From assembly GCA_004028505.1 (NCBI GenBank), contig MTKO01000041.1, forward strand, positions 1 to 64,000: 64,000 nt of DNA. Reading direction: 5' to 3'. The DNA comes from Candidatus Electrothrix aarhusensis. Its GTDB lineage: Bacteria > Desulfobacterota > Desulfobulbia > Desulfobulbales > Desulfobulbaceae. The position numbers were made by a program, and so were the translations under genes. Shown piece by piece: positions 9,080-18,427 of the stretch (the stretch's first letter is position 1; each line of letters starts with the position of its first letter). The notes below the pieces were generated by a model. The model did not search any database. It was not told the DNA's origin and saw nothing but the letters and a program-made list of their open reading frames with translations.

Positions 9080-9775
9080 ATGGAACAGCATTCACCTCAG
9101 AGAAAACTTGAAGTAAAGGAACTCAAGATCACATATGAGGGTATTGAGACAAAATGGACAAAAATGACACCGAAGTCATTAAGAAAAAAAGTTACACAAA
9201 TTCAAGAATACACGCAGAGTGATCCCCAAAAAGCAATACAAGAAATATCAAAAATATATCTGCGGCATAGAGAGCTTCCAATTCTCAATAACTATTTGAA
9301 TTTAAGTTATCAAGCAATAGGCGACACAGAGAATGTTGATAAAATCACCGTGAAAACCTACAAGTCATTTCCAAGATATCTCTTTGCAAAAACAAATTAC
9401 GCTCACACTTGTCTGCGTAAAGGAGAAATGGATAAATTCGAAGAAATATTTGAATATCAATCAGACCTTCAGGCTCTTTACCCTGAGAGAGAAGTCTTTC
9501 ATTATACTGAATTTCTCGCCTTCATGAGTGCCTGGGCCTTCTATTATTATAAAATCGGGGCGGACAAGGCCTCAATGGCTTGTTATAAATCCATGAAAGT
9601 CGTGGATGCAGAGCACCATACCACCCGGACGACAAAAGTTTTAATACACCGCACTTGGTTACTTTGGCTCATGGATAAAATTTTTGGTAAAAACAGTGTA
9701 GATAAACAAATCAGTGAAGCTTTCAAAGACAAAGCAAAGCAAGTGTCGCCTTCAAAATATTCATATAAACTGTAA
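9080..9775 (+). CDS. Hypothetical helical repeat (TPR-like) protein
   Basis: 231 residues, no signal peptide or membrane segment. The central part (about residues 45-170) has paired helices resembling tetratricopeptide units, for example LNNYLNLSYQAIGDTENVDK and FAKTNYAHTCLRKGEMDKFEE, and the tail is lysine-rich. No family is recognised. It sits just after the restriction-modification island with similar AT-rich composition, so it may be part of the imported segment. The 180 bases before it contain no further gene. A weak ribosome site leaves the start uncertain. Confidence 0.6.
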   Translation: MEQHSPQRKLEVKELKITYEGIETKWTKMTPKSLRKKVTQIQEYTQSDPQKAIQEISKIYLRHRELPILNNYLNLSYQAIGDTENVDKITVKTYKSFPRYLFAKTNYAHTCLRKGEMDKFEEIFEYQSDLQALYPEREVFHYTEFLAFMSAWAFYYYKIGADKASMACYKSMKVVDAEHHTTRTTKVLIHRTWLLWLMDKIFGKNSVDKQISEAFKDKAKQVSPSKYSYKL

Positions 9776-10037
9776 CGGCTCGTTCATTTGTTTTGTTTAC
9801 ATACCCACTTCTAAAGCGGATTCCCTCTCCAACCCGCTTACTCTTCCCACAGCAACCTCCCCTGCTCTTTCCAAGCGGTAAAAATTATCCTTTTGCAGAA
9901 AAAGACATTACAAGTATAATCGGCCATAGACGACAGGCTCCCGATGAAATATACGCAAGAAGGAGTTTACGTCAACCAACTGCCGATATTACGAAAAATA
10001 GTTAATCAAAACAAGTAACACCTGATAGAAACAATCC

Positions 10038-10987
10038 ATGAAAAAAACAGCAATACTCTTTCCCGGCCAGGGATCGCAATATATAGGTATGGGTCAAGCG
10101 CTGATCGAAGCAGATCAAGAAGCTGCCGCATTAATGGAAATGGCCGAAGAAGTTTCCGGTTTTCCCTTGAAAAAGCTCTGCCTTGAGGGGCCAATAGAAG
10201 ACCTGACCAGGGTCTTACATTTACAACCGGCCTTGACAGCAATCAACCTGATTTGCTGGCAGCAACTCAAAAAAGCCTTGCCCGACCTTGTTCCGGCCTA
10301 TGCCGGAGGACATTCTCTCGGCGAATACTCGGCCCTTCAGGCGGCAGGTGTTTTATCTGCTGAAGACACCATGGCCTGGTGACAAAGCGTGGCGAATTTA
10401 TGGAACGTGAGGGTGCTGCCAACCCCGGCGGCATGCTTGCGGTTCTCGGCCTGACCATTGAGGTGATTGACAATCTGCTCAAAAGCTACACCGGTGCCGG
10501 AATCGTTGTTGTGGCCAACCATAATGCAGAGCAACAGATTATCATCTCCGGCGACCAGGAAGGCCTGGACGGCTTCAGCGAAATGTGTCGGGAAAACGGG
10601 GCAAAGAAAATCGTCGCCCTGAAAGTATCTGTAGCAAACCACAGTCCTCTTGTTGCCGGGGCAGTGGATGATTTTTCCGCCTGTATGGCTGCGGTGCAGT
10701 TCAATACCCCGCAGATTCCTGTTCTGTTTAACGTAACCGCCTTGCAGGAAACAACGCCGGAAACAATCCGAGAGATCATGGCCCGCCAGATCGCTTCACG
10801 GGTCCGCTGGTATGAATCCATGAACCGCATGATTGAGGATGGGGTTGAGGTTTTTGTTGAACTCGGTCCGAAAACAGTGCTCTCTGGAATGATGCGCAAG
10901 ATCCTTCCTCGAAAAAGTCCTGTGACCTGTGTGCAGCTGGACACCCCTGAATCACTAGCCAAAGCAGTTGATATCATTACAGGTTAA
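10038..10987 (+). CDS. fabD: Malonyl-CoA-ACP transacylase FabD (frame broken once)
   Basis: Transfers malonyl from CoA to acyl carrier protein for fatty acid synthesis. The opening FPGQGSQYIGMG, the active-site GGHSLGEYSAL (nucleophile Ser) and later NHSPLV with the catalytic His are all present, and the protein ends VFVELGPKTVLSGMMRKI. A TGA interrupts right after DTMAW at about 10380, while the adjoining frame continues LVTKRGEFMEREG without loss. One missing C in the CC pair at 10375-10376 restores a 316-residue enzyme. FabD is normally essential, so a sequencing deletion is more likely than a dead gene. It stands alone here, without fabH, fabG or acpP. Confidence 0.93.
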
Positions 10988-11008
10988 CTTTCCTCCTTAC
11001 GCAAAGTT

Positions 11009-11032
11009 GAGGTCCGCTTCAAATCGGACCTC
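11009..11032 (+). terminator. Hairpin downstream of fabD
   Basis: Perfect 8-bp stem GAGGTCCG/CGGACCTC with an 8-base loop, 22 bases after the fabD stop. There is no T-tract, so it may be a weak or Rho-assisted terminator or simply an mRNA 3' stabiliser. Confidence 0.4.
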
Positions 11033-11255
11033 GGCTTGCGAGGAATCCCCAAAAAAGCTCCATTTCGTAACCCTCCTAATTTCCAATATTCTTAGCAGGT
11101 GTCGATTGTTTCGGCTTCCTGCTTGACATAATTGCATGCATGGGGTAAATAATTCTGTTTTGTTCGTGTTGTTTTGCATTGCTGACAAACTGTCGGCAGC
11201 ATATCAGCACCATCCATGTGTGTTAACGAAGCGATTACTCTCATTTCAGTGGATC

Positions 11256-12608
11256 ATGTTTGAAAATTTAACAGATCGCCTTGAAGGCGTTTTTAAAAAA
11301 CTGCGCGGGCACGGCAGACTGACAGAAGAGAATATTGAAGAGGCCATGCGCGAAGTGCGCACAGCCTTACTTGAAGCCGATGTCAATCTCCAGGTCGTTA
11401 AGGAGTTTATCGCTTCGGTGACCGAAAAGGCTGTCGGAAAAGAGGTGCTGGCCAGCTTGGCACCGGGACAGCAGGTCGTCAAAGTTGTCTATGAAGAGCT
11501 GGTAACTCTGCTCGGTAGCGAGGCGGAACCTTTACGGCTCGACGGCGCACAGCCTGTTGTCATTATGATGGCTGGCCTACAAGGCTCAGGCAAGACAACA
11601 ACTTCTGCCAAACTTGCCCGTCTGTTAAAAGAAAAAGGTCGGAAGCCCTTTTTAGTCCCGGCTGATGTTTATCGCCCGGCTGCTATTGAGCAGCTGCACG
11701 TACTCGGCGAGCAGCTTGAAGTTCCGGTTTTTAATTCCTCTACTGAGCAGAGCCCAGTAGATATTGCCCGCCAAGCTGTGGCTGAGGCAGAAAAAGCCGG
11801 TTATGACACGGTAATTATCGACACCGCCGGACGACTCCATGTTGACGAGCAGCTCATGGGCGAGTTGCAGGAAATCTCCTCAGCAGTACGTCTTTCCGAG
11901 GTTTTGTTCGTGGCAGATGCCATGACAGGCCAGGATGCCGTCGCTGTCGCGGATAAATTCAATACCGATCTTGAGATCACCGGTGTTGTCCTGACCAAGA
12001 TGGAAGGTGACGCCCGAGGCGGTGCTGCTCTTTCCGTCAAAAAAATCACCGGGAAGCCGATCAAGTTTGTCGGTGTAGGCGAAGGCCTTGATGCCCTTGA
12101 AATTTTCCATCCTGATCGAACAGCATCCCGCATCTTGGGAATGGGCGACGTCCTATCACTCATTGAAAAGGCGGAGCAGGTTGTTGACGAGAAAGAGGCG
12201 AAAAAGCTTGCCCAAAAAATACGAAAAAATGTCTTCACCTTGCAGGATTTTCTTGATCAATTGCAGAACATCAAGAAAATGGGGAGCATGGAACAGCTCA
12301 TGAGCATGGTTCCCGGCATTAACAAGCTCAAACAATTGCAAAATGCTCCGGCACCCAATGAGAAAGAGCTGTTAAAAACCGAAGCGATCATCCTGTCCAT
12401 GACCAAAAAGGAACGGACAAATTACAAAATAATCAATGCTGGTCGTCGGCAACGTATAGCTAAGGGCTCAGGCACCTCGCTTCAGGAAGTAAACCGCGTG
12501 CTGAAAAGCTACACCATGATGCTCAAAATGATGAAAAAAATGCAGGGCAAGGCAGTGATCACCACAGGCGGAAAACGGCGAAAAAAACCTAAGGGACTGC
12601 GACGCTAA
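11256..12608 (+). CDS. ffh: Signal recognition particle GTPase Ffh (SRP54)
   Basis: 450 residues. The N domain begins MFENLTDRLEGVFKKLRG. The G domain has GLQGSGKTTTSAKLA (P loop), DVYRPAAIEQL, DTAGRLHVDEQLM, LTKMEGDARGG and GVGEGLDALEIF. The methionine-rich M domain ends the protein (LMSMVPG and MMLKMMKKMQGKA). It binds 4.5S RNA and delivers nascent membrane proteins to FtsY. The ATG at 11256 begins the conserved N domain, and the 40-residue upstream extension in the same frame is not conserved. It heads an operon with rpsP 60 bases downstream. Confidence 0.97.
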   Translation: MFENLTDRLEGVFKKLRGHGRLTEENIEEAMREVRTALLEADVNLQVVKEFIASVTEKAVGKEVLASLAPGQQVVKVVYEELVTLLGSEAEPLRLDGAQPVVIMMAGLQGSGKTTTSAKLARLLKEKGRKPFLVPADVYRPAAIEQLHVLGEQLEVPVFNSSTEQSPVDIARQAVAEAEKAGYDTVIIDTAGRLHVDEQLMGELQEISSAVRLSEVLFVADAMTGQDAVAVADKFNTDLEITGVVLTKMEGDARGGAALSVKKITGKPIKFVGVGEGLDALEIFHPDRTASRILGMGDVLSLIEKAEQVVDEKEAKKLAQKIRKNVFTLQDFLDQLQNIKKMGSMEQLMSMVPGINKLKQLQNAPAPNEKELLKTEAIILSMTKKERTNYKIINAGRRQRIAKGSGTSLQEVNRVLKSYTMMLKMMKKMQGKAVITTGGKRRKKPKGLRR

Positions 12609-12668
12609 CCTGACTATAATTAAAATAATCTAAAGAAACATAAAGATTCCACAGGAGAAACCAGAACA

Positions 12669-12926
12669 ATGCCAGTACGAATTCGTTTAACCAGAAAAGG
12701 ACGCAAAAAACAACCGTTTTACCGTATAATCGTTGCCGATTCACAGGCACCGCGTGATGGAAAATTTCTGGATGTTGTCGGAACCTATGATCCTATGCAG
12801 GATCCCGCCGTCATCAAGTTAGATACAGAAAAACTCCAAGAATGGATGGGTAAAGGAGCTACCCCTACTGGAACCGTCAAAAATCTGATAGACAAGTACG
12901 TAGCTCCTGTTATTGAGGCTGCGTAA
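12669..12926 (+). CDS. rpsP: 30S ribosomal protein S16
   Basis: 85 residues opening MPVRIRLTRKGRKKQPFYRI, the S16 signature, and continuing VVGTYDPM. The ribosome site AGGAGAAA lies upstream. It is the second gene of the ffh-rpsP-khpA-rimM-trmD-rplS cluster, an order conserved across many bacteria. S16 is a primary assembly protein of the small subunit. Confidence 0.97.
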   Translation: MPVRIRLTRKGRKKQPFYRIIVADSQAPRDGKFLDVVGTYDPMQDPAVIKLDTEKLQEWMGKGATPTGTVKNLIDKYVAPVIEAA

Positions 12927-12940
12927 CGAGGAGTTGCCAA

Positions 12941-13171
12941 ATGAAAGAGCTTATCTCTTTTATTGCAACCCGGCTTGTTGATGAACCGGAAGAGGTGCAG
13001 ACCGAACAACATGAGGAAGACGGGACAGTTACCGTTGAACTTCGGGTTGCTAAGGATGACCTCGGAAAGGTGATCGGAAAGCAGGGACGTACGGCTCGGG
13101 CTATGCGAACCGTACTTGCCGCAATGGCGGCAAAAGATGAAAAGCGCTCTCGGCTTGAGATCGTTGAGTAA
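12941..13171 (+). CDS. khpA: KH-domain RNA-binding protein KhpA
   Basis: 76 residues, a single KH domain with the GxxG loop in VIGKQGRTARAMRTVL. This YlqC/KhpA family lies between rpsP and rimM in many genomes. In Gram-positives it pairs with KhpB as a global RNA binder. No khpB is in this window. It starts 14 bases after rpsP behind a GAGGAG ribosome site. Confidence 0.93.
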   Translation: MKELISFIATRLVDEPEEVQTEQHEEDGTVTVELRVAKDDLGKVIGKQGRTARAMRTVLAAMAAKDEKRSRLEIVE

Positions 13172-13175
13172 GTGT

Positions 13176-13730
13176 ATGCCTAATGCCAGCCATAAAGACG
13201 TTGAGGGCCTTGAGGACTTTGTTCCTTTGGGAAAGATAACCAAAGCGCACTCCATTCGGGGAGAGATCAAGGTTTTTCCTTTTTCAGGCTCCCCTGAAAC
13301 AATGCTGCACTATTCGGAACTGCTCCTTGTCTCCGATGATTGCGTCACGCCCACCACCTATCGTATTGAGCGAGCAAGGGTACAGAAAAACGCTGTGCTG
13401 CTCCAGCTTAAAGGGTGTAGTGATCGTAATGCAGCAGAAAAGCTGGTTGGGTCACAGGTGTATGTTCATAAAAATGCACTGCCGGAACCGAATCCTGATG
13501 AATTTTATCTCAGGGATCTGGAAGGCAAACTCTTAAAGACCATAGAAGGTCGAGCTGTCGGACGTATTACCGGATTTCTTGCCAACAGCGCTCAGGATCT
13601 TCTCTGCGTGCAGGGTGAGCAAGAGGATGAGGAATATCTCATACCGTTAATACCGGAATTTCTTCATGCCGTTGATGAAGATGAGGTAACGGTCTCCTTG
13701 CCTCCAGGTCTCCTTGAGATCAACAGCTGA
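13176..13730 (+). CDS. rimM: Ribosome maturation factor RimM
   Basis: About 184 residues. The N-terminal RimM barrel shows LGKITKAHSIRGEIKVFPF, and the C-terminal PRC-barrel-like half includes EFYLRDLEGK and EEYLIPLIPEFLHAVD. It assists 30S maturation by acting on the S19 region. I chose the ATG at 13176, five bases after the khpA stop, because the upstream in-frame residues overlap khpA. Translationally coupled within the operon. Confidence 0.95.
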   Translation: MPNASHKDVEGLEDFVPLGKITKAHSIRGEIKVFPFSGSPETMLHYSELLLVSDDCVTPTTYRIERARVQKNAVLLQLKGCSDRNAAEKLVGSQVYVHKNALPEPNPDEFYLRDLEGKLLKTIEGRAVGRITGFLANSAQDLLCVQGEQEDEEYLIPLIPEFLHAVDEDEVTVSLPPGLLEINS

Positions 13731-13737
13731 TGGTTTG

Positions 13738-14514
13738 ATGCGATTTGAGATCCTGACAATTTTTCCGGATCTGTTTACCACTCCCTTACAGGAAGGCATT
13801 CTGAAAAGAGCCATACAGGCTGATCAAATCAGGGTGAACCTCCATAATATACGGGATTGGGCAACAGATAAGCATGCCATGACCGATGATCGCCCCTTTG
13901 GTGGCGGTGAAGGTATGGTGATGAAACCGGAACCGCTGGCGGCCTGTCTACAGGATGTCCAGGCCGATGAACAAGGAACCGTGGTGCTTCTTTCTCCTCG
14001 CGGTTCCGTGTATAATCAGGAGACTGCCGAGCGTCTGGCTGGGCTTAAAAAATTGGTTTTAGTGTGTGGACGTTATGAAGGGGTGGATGAACGTTTTCGC
14101 AGCCTCTACGTTGACGAAGAATTGTCCATTGGGGATTATATCCTTACCGGTGGGGAATTGGCCGCTATGGTGGTGATCGACTCTGTTACTCGGGTGCTGC
14201 CGGGAGTTTTAGGCTGTGCTGATTCCGCTACGAAAGACACCTTCAGTTGCGGCCTGCTCAAACATGGGCAGTACACACGGCCTCGTGAATTTGCAGGACT
14301 TACCGTACCGGATATCCTGCTGAGCGGTGATCATGCCCGAATTGAAGAATATCGTTTTCTCGATTCAGTGCGTGAGACCCTCAACAAACGTCCTGAGCTG
14401 TTACGTAAGGTTGCATTCACAAAGTCGGAAAGAAAACAGCTGCGTCAAGCCGGGCTTTTCAGCCAGGTGCAGCAGGCACAGCAGGTAACGGTCGGGCAGC
14501 CGCAGGATGACTGA
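13738..14514 (+). CDS. trmD: tRNA (guanine-37-N1) methyltransferase TrmD
   Basis: 258 residues opening MRFEILTIFPDLF. SPOUT-fold signatures are present: DDRPFGGGEGMVMKPEP, LVCGRYEGVDERF, SIGDYILTGGELAAMV and HGQYTRP. It makes m1G37 in tRNAs reading CNN and prevents +1 frameshifting. The ATG at 13738 lies eight bases after the rimM stop. Its end overlaps the next gene by eight bases. Confidence 0.97.
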   Translation: MRFEILTIFPDLFTTPLQEGILKRAIQADQIRVNLHNIRDWATDKHAMTDDRPFGGGEGMVMKPEPLAACLQDVQADEQGTVVLLSPRGSVYNQETAERLAGLKKLVLVCGRYEGVDERFRSLYVDEELSIGDYILTGGELAAMVVIDSVTRVLPGVLGCADSATKDTFSCGLLKHGQYTRPREFAGLTVPDILLSGDHARIEEYRFLDSVRETLNKRPELLRKVAFTKSERKQLRQAGLFSQVQQAQQVTVGQPQDD

Positions 14515-15106
14515 AATATTGGACACAGTGGATACAGCTTTTCGACTTGATATCGCTTTGATCCATTATCCGGTTATCAATAAGAAACAGGAGTTGATTG
14601 GCTCTGCGGTCACCAACTTGGACTTGCATGATATCGCCCGAGCAGGAAAAACCTTCGGAGTAGGAACATACTGGGTAGTGACCCCGTATGAGCAGCAGCA
14701 GGAGCTGGCTGCGAATATTGCAGGTCATTGGACCGAAGGATATGGCGGTACTGTCAATCCTGATCGGGCCGAAGCCTTGTCCATCATCCAAATCCGAGCA
14801 AACCTAGAGCAGGTTATTGCTGAGATAAGTGAAAAGGGCGGACGTGTACCGCTGGTGGTCGCCACCAGCGCCGGTCAGCTGTGTAAACGAACCAGCTATG
14901 AGACATTACGCAGCACGCTCCAGGAAGGAAGATCAGTGCTTCTCCTCCTCGGAACGGCTTGGGGCTTGGCTCCCGAGGTAACAGAGCTGGCTGATGCCAC
15001 TTTGCCTCCTATTAAGGGACCGGGAGCGTATAATCATCTCTCGGTGCGTTCAGCAGCCTCGATTTGTTTGGATCGACTGTGTGGTGAGAGAGAAGATAGA
15101 GGCTGA
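14507..15106 (+). CDS. SPOUT-type RNA methyltransferase (PF09936-like)
   Basis: 199 residues. Contains IALIHYPVINKKQELIGSAV, LHDIARAGKTFGVGTYW, a loop LLLGTAWGLAPEV and NHLSVRSAASICLDRL, features of the uncharacterised SAM-dependent RNA methylases found beside trmD in Desulfobacterota and Thermotoga. The likely substrate is a tRNA or rRNA, but the target base is unknown. It overlaps trmD by eight bases, so the two are probably translationally coupled. Confidence 0.85.
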   Translation: MTEILDTVDTAFRLDIALIHYPVINKKQELIGSAVTNLDLHDIARAGKTFGVGTYWVVTPYEQQQELAANIAGHWTEGYGGTVNPDRAEALSIIQIRANLEQVIAEISEKGGRVPLVVATSAGQLCKRTSYETLRSTLQEGRSVLLLLGTAWGLAPEVTELADATLPPIKGPGAYNHLSVRSAASICLDRLCGEREDRG

Positions 15107-15126
15107 CACCGATTGAGCTGTCAGCC
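15101..15126 (+). promoter_or_regulatory. Hairpin between the SPOUT methylase and rplS
   Basis: Perfect 8-bp inverted repeat GGCTGACA/TGTCAGCC straddling the methylase stop codon, about 110 bases before rplS. It has no T-run. It could be a partial attenuator, an RNase processing site or a binding site that sets the excess of L19 mRNA over TrmD mRNA. Confidence 0.4.
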
Positions 15127-15236
15127 AAAATTGAAGAGAAAAAAGAAAAAGTCGTTAGTTGATAGATATAATCTGGGGTGGAACGGAGGCATCCATTGGA
15201 TGTTGCAAGAACAATATCCGCAAAAAACATAAGACT

Positions 15237-15587
15237 ATGAATATTATTGATAAGATTGATCAGGAGCAAATGCGTTTTGACCTGCCGGATTTTCGTCCGG
15301 GAGATACTGTAAATGTGCATATACGTATTATTGAGGGAAATAAAGAACGCGTTCAGATATTTCAGGGTGTTGTCCTGAAAAGAAAACGTGGCAAAATGGA
15401 TGCGAGCTTCACCGTGCGTAAAATTTCACATGGTGCTGTTGGCGTTGAAAAGACCTTTGCCCTGCATTCTCCTCGTATTGAAACCATCGAAGTCGTTTCC
15501 GAGGGTCGGGTGCGTCGCTCCCGTCTGTACTACCTGCGTGATCGTCGTGGTAAGGCAGCCCGTATTCGCGAGCGCGGCAGGGTATAA
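15237..15587 (+). CDS. rplS: 50S ribosomal protein L19
   Basis: 116 residues with [37 protein letters not shown]-like segment and [19 protein letters not shown] chose the ATG at 15237 ([12 protein letters not shown]), the usual L19 beginning. The in-frame sequence upstream is leader RNA. It lies at the 30S-50S interface. It is part of the trmD operon, with rnhB following. Confidence 0.96.
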   Translation: MNIIDKIDQEQMRFDLPDFRPGDTVNVHIRIIEGNKERVQIFQGVVLKRKRGKMDASFTVRKISHGAVGVEKTFALHSPRIETIEVVSEGRVRRSRLYYLRDRRGKAARIRERGRV

Positions 15588-15632
15588 TAACAAAGAGAAA
15601 CATCGCTATGAAGAGGTGCGCTTTTATACACC

Positions 15633-16355
15633 ATGCGTAAGAATACAGCCGCCTCTTCTTCCCTCCTCTTTCCGTCACCCCCAGACGGTGACACCTTTGC
15701 CTACGAGCGTAGCCTAAGAAAACAAGGGCTTCTTCAAGTTGCCGGAGTTGATGAAGCTGGTCGCGGCCCCTTGGCAGGACCTGTTGTTGCCGGTTGTGTG
15801 ATCTTTCCTTCAGAGCCCGAAGCGCAACGTTATCGTGACTCTAAAAAACTCACTGCAAATCAGCGCGACAAGCTTTATGCAGCTTTGTACGATTCCGATG
15901 CGATTATCGGTATCGGAATAACTGAGCCAGCAGAAATTGATCAGATAAATATCCTTCAAGCCTCCCTGCTTGCCATGCAACGGGCAGTTCAAGACTGTGG
16001 TGTGAATCGCAGTGGGGTGTTGCCTGACTTTCTCTTGGTTGATGGGACCTTCAAGGTGCCACTAGAACTTCCTCAGCAGCCTCTCATCAAAGGCGAGTCA
16101 AAAAGTGCCTCAATAGCAGCAGCCTCAATCATTGCCAAGGTCACCCGAGATCGTCTAATGGCAAAATATCATCTCCAATACCCGCAATATAATTTCCAGC
16201 AGCATAAGGGATACCCGACCAAGGCGCATCGGGCTGCTCTTGCAGAATTTGGTCCTTGTCCTATCCACCGGAAAACCTTTAAGGGCGTTCGCGAATTTTT
16301 CCAGGGAGCTACGCCAGAGGAGCAGGCAGAGCAGAAATGTTTGTGGGAGAAGTAG
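15633..16355 (+). CDS. rnhB: Ribonuclease HII
   Basis: 240 residues. The type 2 RNase H signature VAGVDEAGRGPLAGPVVAG supplies the catalytic Asp-Glu, RDSKKLT follows, then LLVDG, KGESKSASIAAASIIAKVTRD and HKGYPTKAH. It removes RNA from DNA-RNA hybrids and misincorporated ribonucleotides. The first 25 residues are low-complexity and an internal start is possible. It is the last gene of the translation operon, followed by a strong terminator. Confidence 0.96.
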   Translation: MRKNTAASSSLLFPSPPDGDTFAYERSLRKQGLLQVAGVDEAGRGPLAGPVVAGCVIFPSEPEAQRYRDSKKLTANQRDKLYAALYDSDAIIGIGITEPAEIDQINILQASLLAMQRAVQDCGVNRSGVLPDFLLVDGTFKVPLELPQQPLIKGESKSASIAAASIIAKVTRDRLMAKYHLQYPQYNFQQHKGYPTKAHRAALAEFGPCPIHRKTFKGVREFFQGATPEEQAEQKCLWEK

Positions 16356-16381
16356 AGTGTGACAGTATTTCGCATTCAAAC

Positions 16382-16413
16382 AAAAAAGGCAATCCGTAAG
16401 GATTGCCTTTTTT
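16382..16413. terminator. Bidirectional intrinsic terminator
   Basis: The stem AAAAAAGGCAATCC (16382-16395) pairs with GGATTGCCTTTTTT (16400-16413) around a GTAA tetraloop, with T-tracts on both strands. It serves rnhB on the plus strand and the FAD oxidoreductase that ends at 16447 on the minus strand. Confidence 0.92.
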
Positions 16414-16446
16414 GTTATCGAAGGAAAATGCTCAAGTTGACTCTGT

Positions 16447-18183
16447 TCAGGAGATAGGAAGCACCCCGTCCTCAACCATACATTTAACAGCTTCTATCCC
16501 GGAAAGCATGACGGGCTCAAAGCCACCGCCAGGATAAGACCATGCACCGGCAAGATAAAGTCCGTCAATAGGTGTCCGTTGTCCGAATTTTGCAAGCCTC
16601 GTGAATCCAGAATTATCCATCGTCTGGTCGTAGCCGTATATCGACCCTTGCGTATTATTGGTAAAACGAACATTGGTTAACGGTGTGGACGCCTCCTGCA
16701 TAACAATCAGATCTGAAAGTCCGGGCAGTGCTCGTTCCTCAACAAAGCTAATAATCTGTTCAGTAATGCGGTCTTTCTCTTTGTAGTATTCTTTTTTACG
16801 GCGGCGGGGGTGTCTGTTTGTAAAATAATCCTCTTCAAACTCTTTCCATGGCTCATAGCCAGAAAGCATAGTGAGGGTAAGGGTCAGATGACCATCGGGA
16901 GAATATCCTGGTAATATTTTATCATGAGCCAATACGCCAACTCCGGTTCTTTCAGGATCACATTGTAAAAGACCGTCATATGCATCGTCGTGGTTAAAGC
17001 CGTAATAGAGCATGCTATCCGATCCGAGCTGCTCGTAATACTCCATGAATGTGCCATTATCCTTACTTAAATCTAGCCCTAACCAGACGTTAAAATGGCT
17101 TGTGCTCGGTTGCCCTGTAGCTACATTGTCCAGATATTCGCCAAGGTCATTTTTCACTGATTCAGGAAGAAGCTTACCAAAAGTCAACGGCACAGCCGCA
17201 TTACTCACGACTGCTCTGGCATAATATGTTTTGTAGCGCCTGTGCCCTGTTTTATTAGCCTTCACTCCAACAGCTCTTCCGTCTTCAATAATGATCTCAC
17301 TGACCTCGTTCTTAAGAAGGATCTTGCCACCAGCAGTTTTGATCGTTTCAGCAAGAGCATCGCTTAGGCTGCTTGATGTCCCCTCAATATAAAATTTACC
17401 GTAACCGTAGTACATCCCGGTAAACCACAAATAGAGCCACGCAGGGAGTTGAGAAGGCGGAAGTCCGTAATAGGGCCATGATTGTCCGAGAATAGCTGTC
17501 AAGGCAGGAGTAGTAAGAGCATAGACTTCAAAAAGCTGATCAAGGGTTTTGTCGATAATGCGAGACCAAACCGGATAGAGCACAGGGAACTGAGAAGGAT
17601 CATCAGGCATCCCCCCACCAGGTGCATAAAACTTATTAATATCAGAGAGCAAACCTGCCCAGCACTGCATGTATTCACCGATCCCCGTTGCTTCCGAAGG
17701 AAACATGGCGGCAAGGGCTTGAGAGGCATTGACGAGAGCTTGGTTTGCATCAGCCTGACCAAACTGATCTCGTGGAGGTTGCGAAAAATCCAAGGGTAAT
17801 CCCGGATATCGTGAACTCCAGCTGAAATCATGTGGAACAAAGGTGAGCTTATCTGCTACGCCAAGCTGTCCCAGCACTTGCTGACTCAGGGGCATACCGC
17901 TTACCCCGTGTAGGGAAGCCTCGCAGGTGAACCCTTGGCGTTCAAATGAAGTAGCGTACCCCCCTGGTTTACTATTTTTCTCAATAACAAGAGGCCTGAA
18001 CCCCTGCTTGGCAAGTAATGCGGCACAGGACAATCCACCAAGCCCAGAGCCTATTATAATGGCATCGTATTCATCCCTATCTTTTTTCCTTTCACGCGCA
18101 AGGGCACTTGGACACTGCCAGTTCACGAGTGCCGCTGCTGAGGCCATCGCCGATATTCGTAAAAATTCTCTCCGCGAAAACAT
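16447..18183 (-). CDS. Exported FAD-dependent oxidoreductase, CrtI/retinol-saturase-like
   Basis: 578 residues. An N-terminal Tat-like signal (MFSRREFLRISAMASAAAL) implies export in folded form with its cofactor. The Rossmann motif YDAIIIGSGLGGLSCAALLAKQG follows, with the FAD ribose Glu in VIEKNSKPGGYATSF. The C-terminal GLYLAGAWSYPGGGFEPVMLSG is the hallmark of phytoene-desaturase-like amine oxidases. The substrate is unknown, as carotenoid genes are absent nearby and the Tat signal suggests a periplasmic role. Monocistronic, ending at the shared terminator at 16.4 kb. Confidence 0.87.
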   Translation of the reverse strand: MFSRREFLRISAMASAAALVNWQCPSALARERKKDRDEYDAIIIGSGLGGLSCAALLAKQGFRPLVIEKNSKPGGYATSFERQGFTCEASLHGVSGMPLSQQVLGQLGVADKLTFVPHDFSWSSRYPGLPLDFSQPPRDQFGQADANQALVNASQALAAMFPSEATGIGEYMQCWAGLLSDINKFYAPGGGMPDDPSQFPVLYPVWSRIIDKTLDQLFEVYALTTPALTAILGQSWPYYGLPPSQLPAWLYLWFTGMYYGYGKFYIEGTSSSLSDALAETIKTAGGKILLKNEVSEIIIEDGRAVGVKANKTGHRRYKTYYARAVVSNAAVPLTFGKLLPESVKNDLGEYLDNVATGQPSTSHFNVWLGLDLSKDNGTFMEYYEQLGSDSMLYYGFNHDDAYDGLLQCDPERTGVGVLAHDKILPGYSPDGHLTLTLTMLSGYEPWKEFEEDYFTNRHPRRRKKEYYKEKDRITEQIISFVEERALPGLSDLIVMQEASTPLTNVRFTNNTQGSIYGYDQTMDNSGFTRLAKFGQRTPIDGLYLAGAWSYPGGGFEPVMLSGIEAVKCMVEDGVLPIS

Positions 18184-18427
18184 ATTGCTACCCTCTCTCT
18201 TGCTTATGCGTTATTGTTTGCCGCTTTTATGTTATGTTAAGCTTGTTTCTTTTCCTGAGGCGACCCAGAAGTGATTAATAAAAAAATATCGAAATTCAAA
18301 GGGTAAAAGATCTGCCCCCAGATCAAAAACCTGACAGGAGCCGGATAAGAAGATTTTTAAGAGGTGACCTGACTTGTACATTCATAATAGACAGCATGCA
18401 ATCAGCAAGGTAAAATTAAAGAAGCAC

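Noticed and set aside
9793-10005. 70-codon plus-strand frame between the TPR-like gene and fabD
   Set aside because: No ribosome site, unusual start, proline-rich low-information sequence and no neighbour support.
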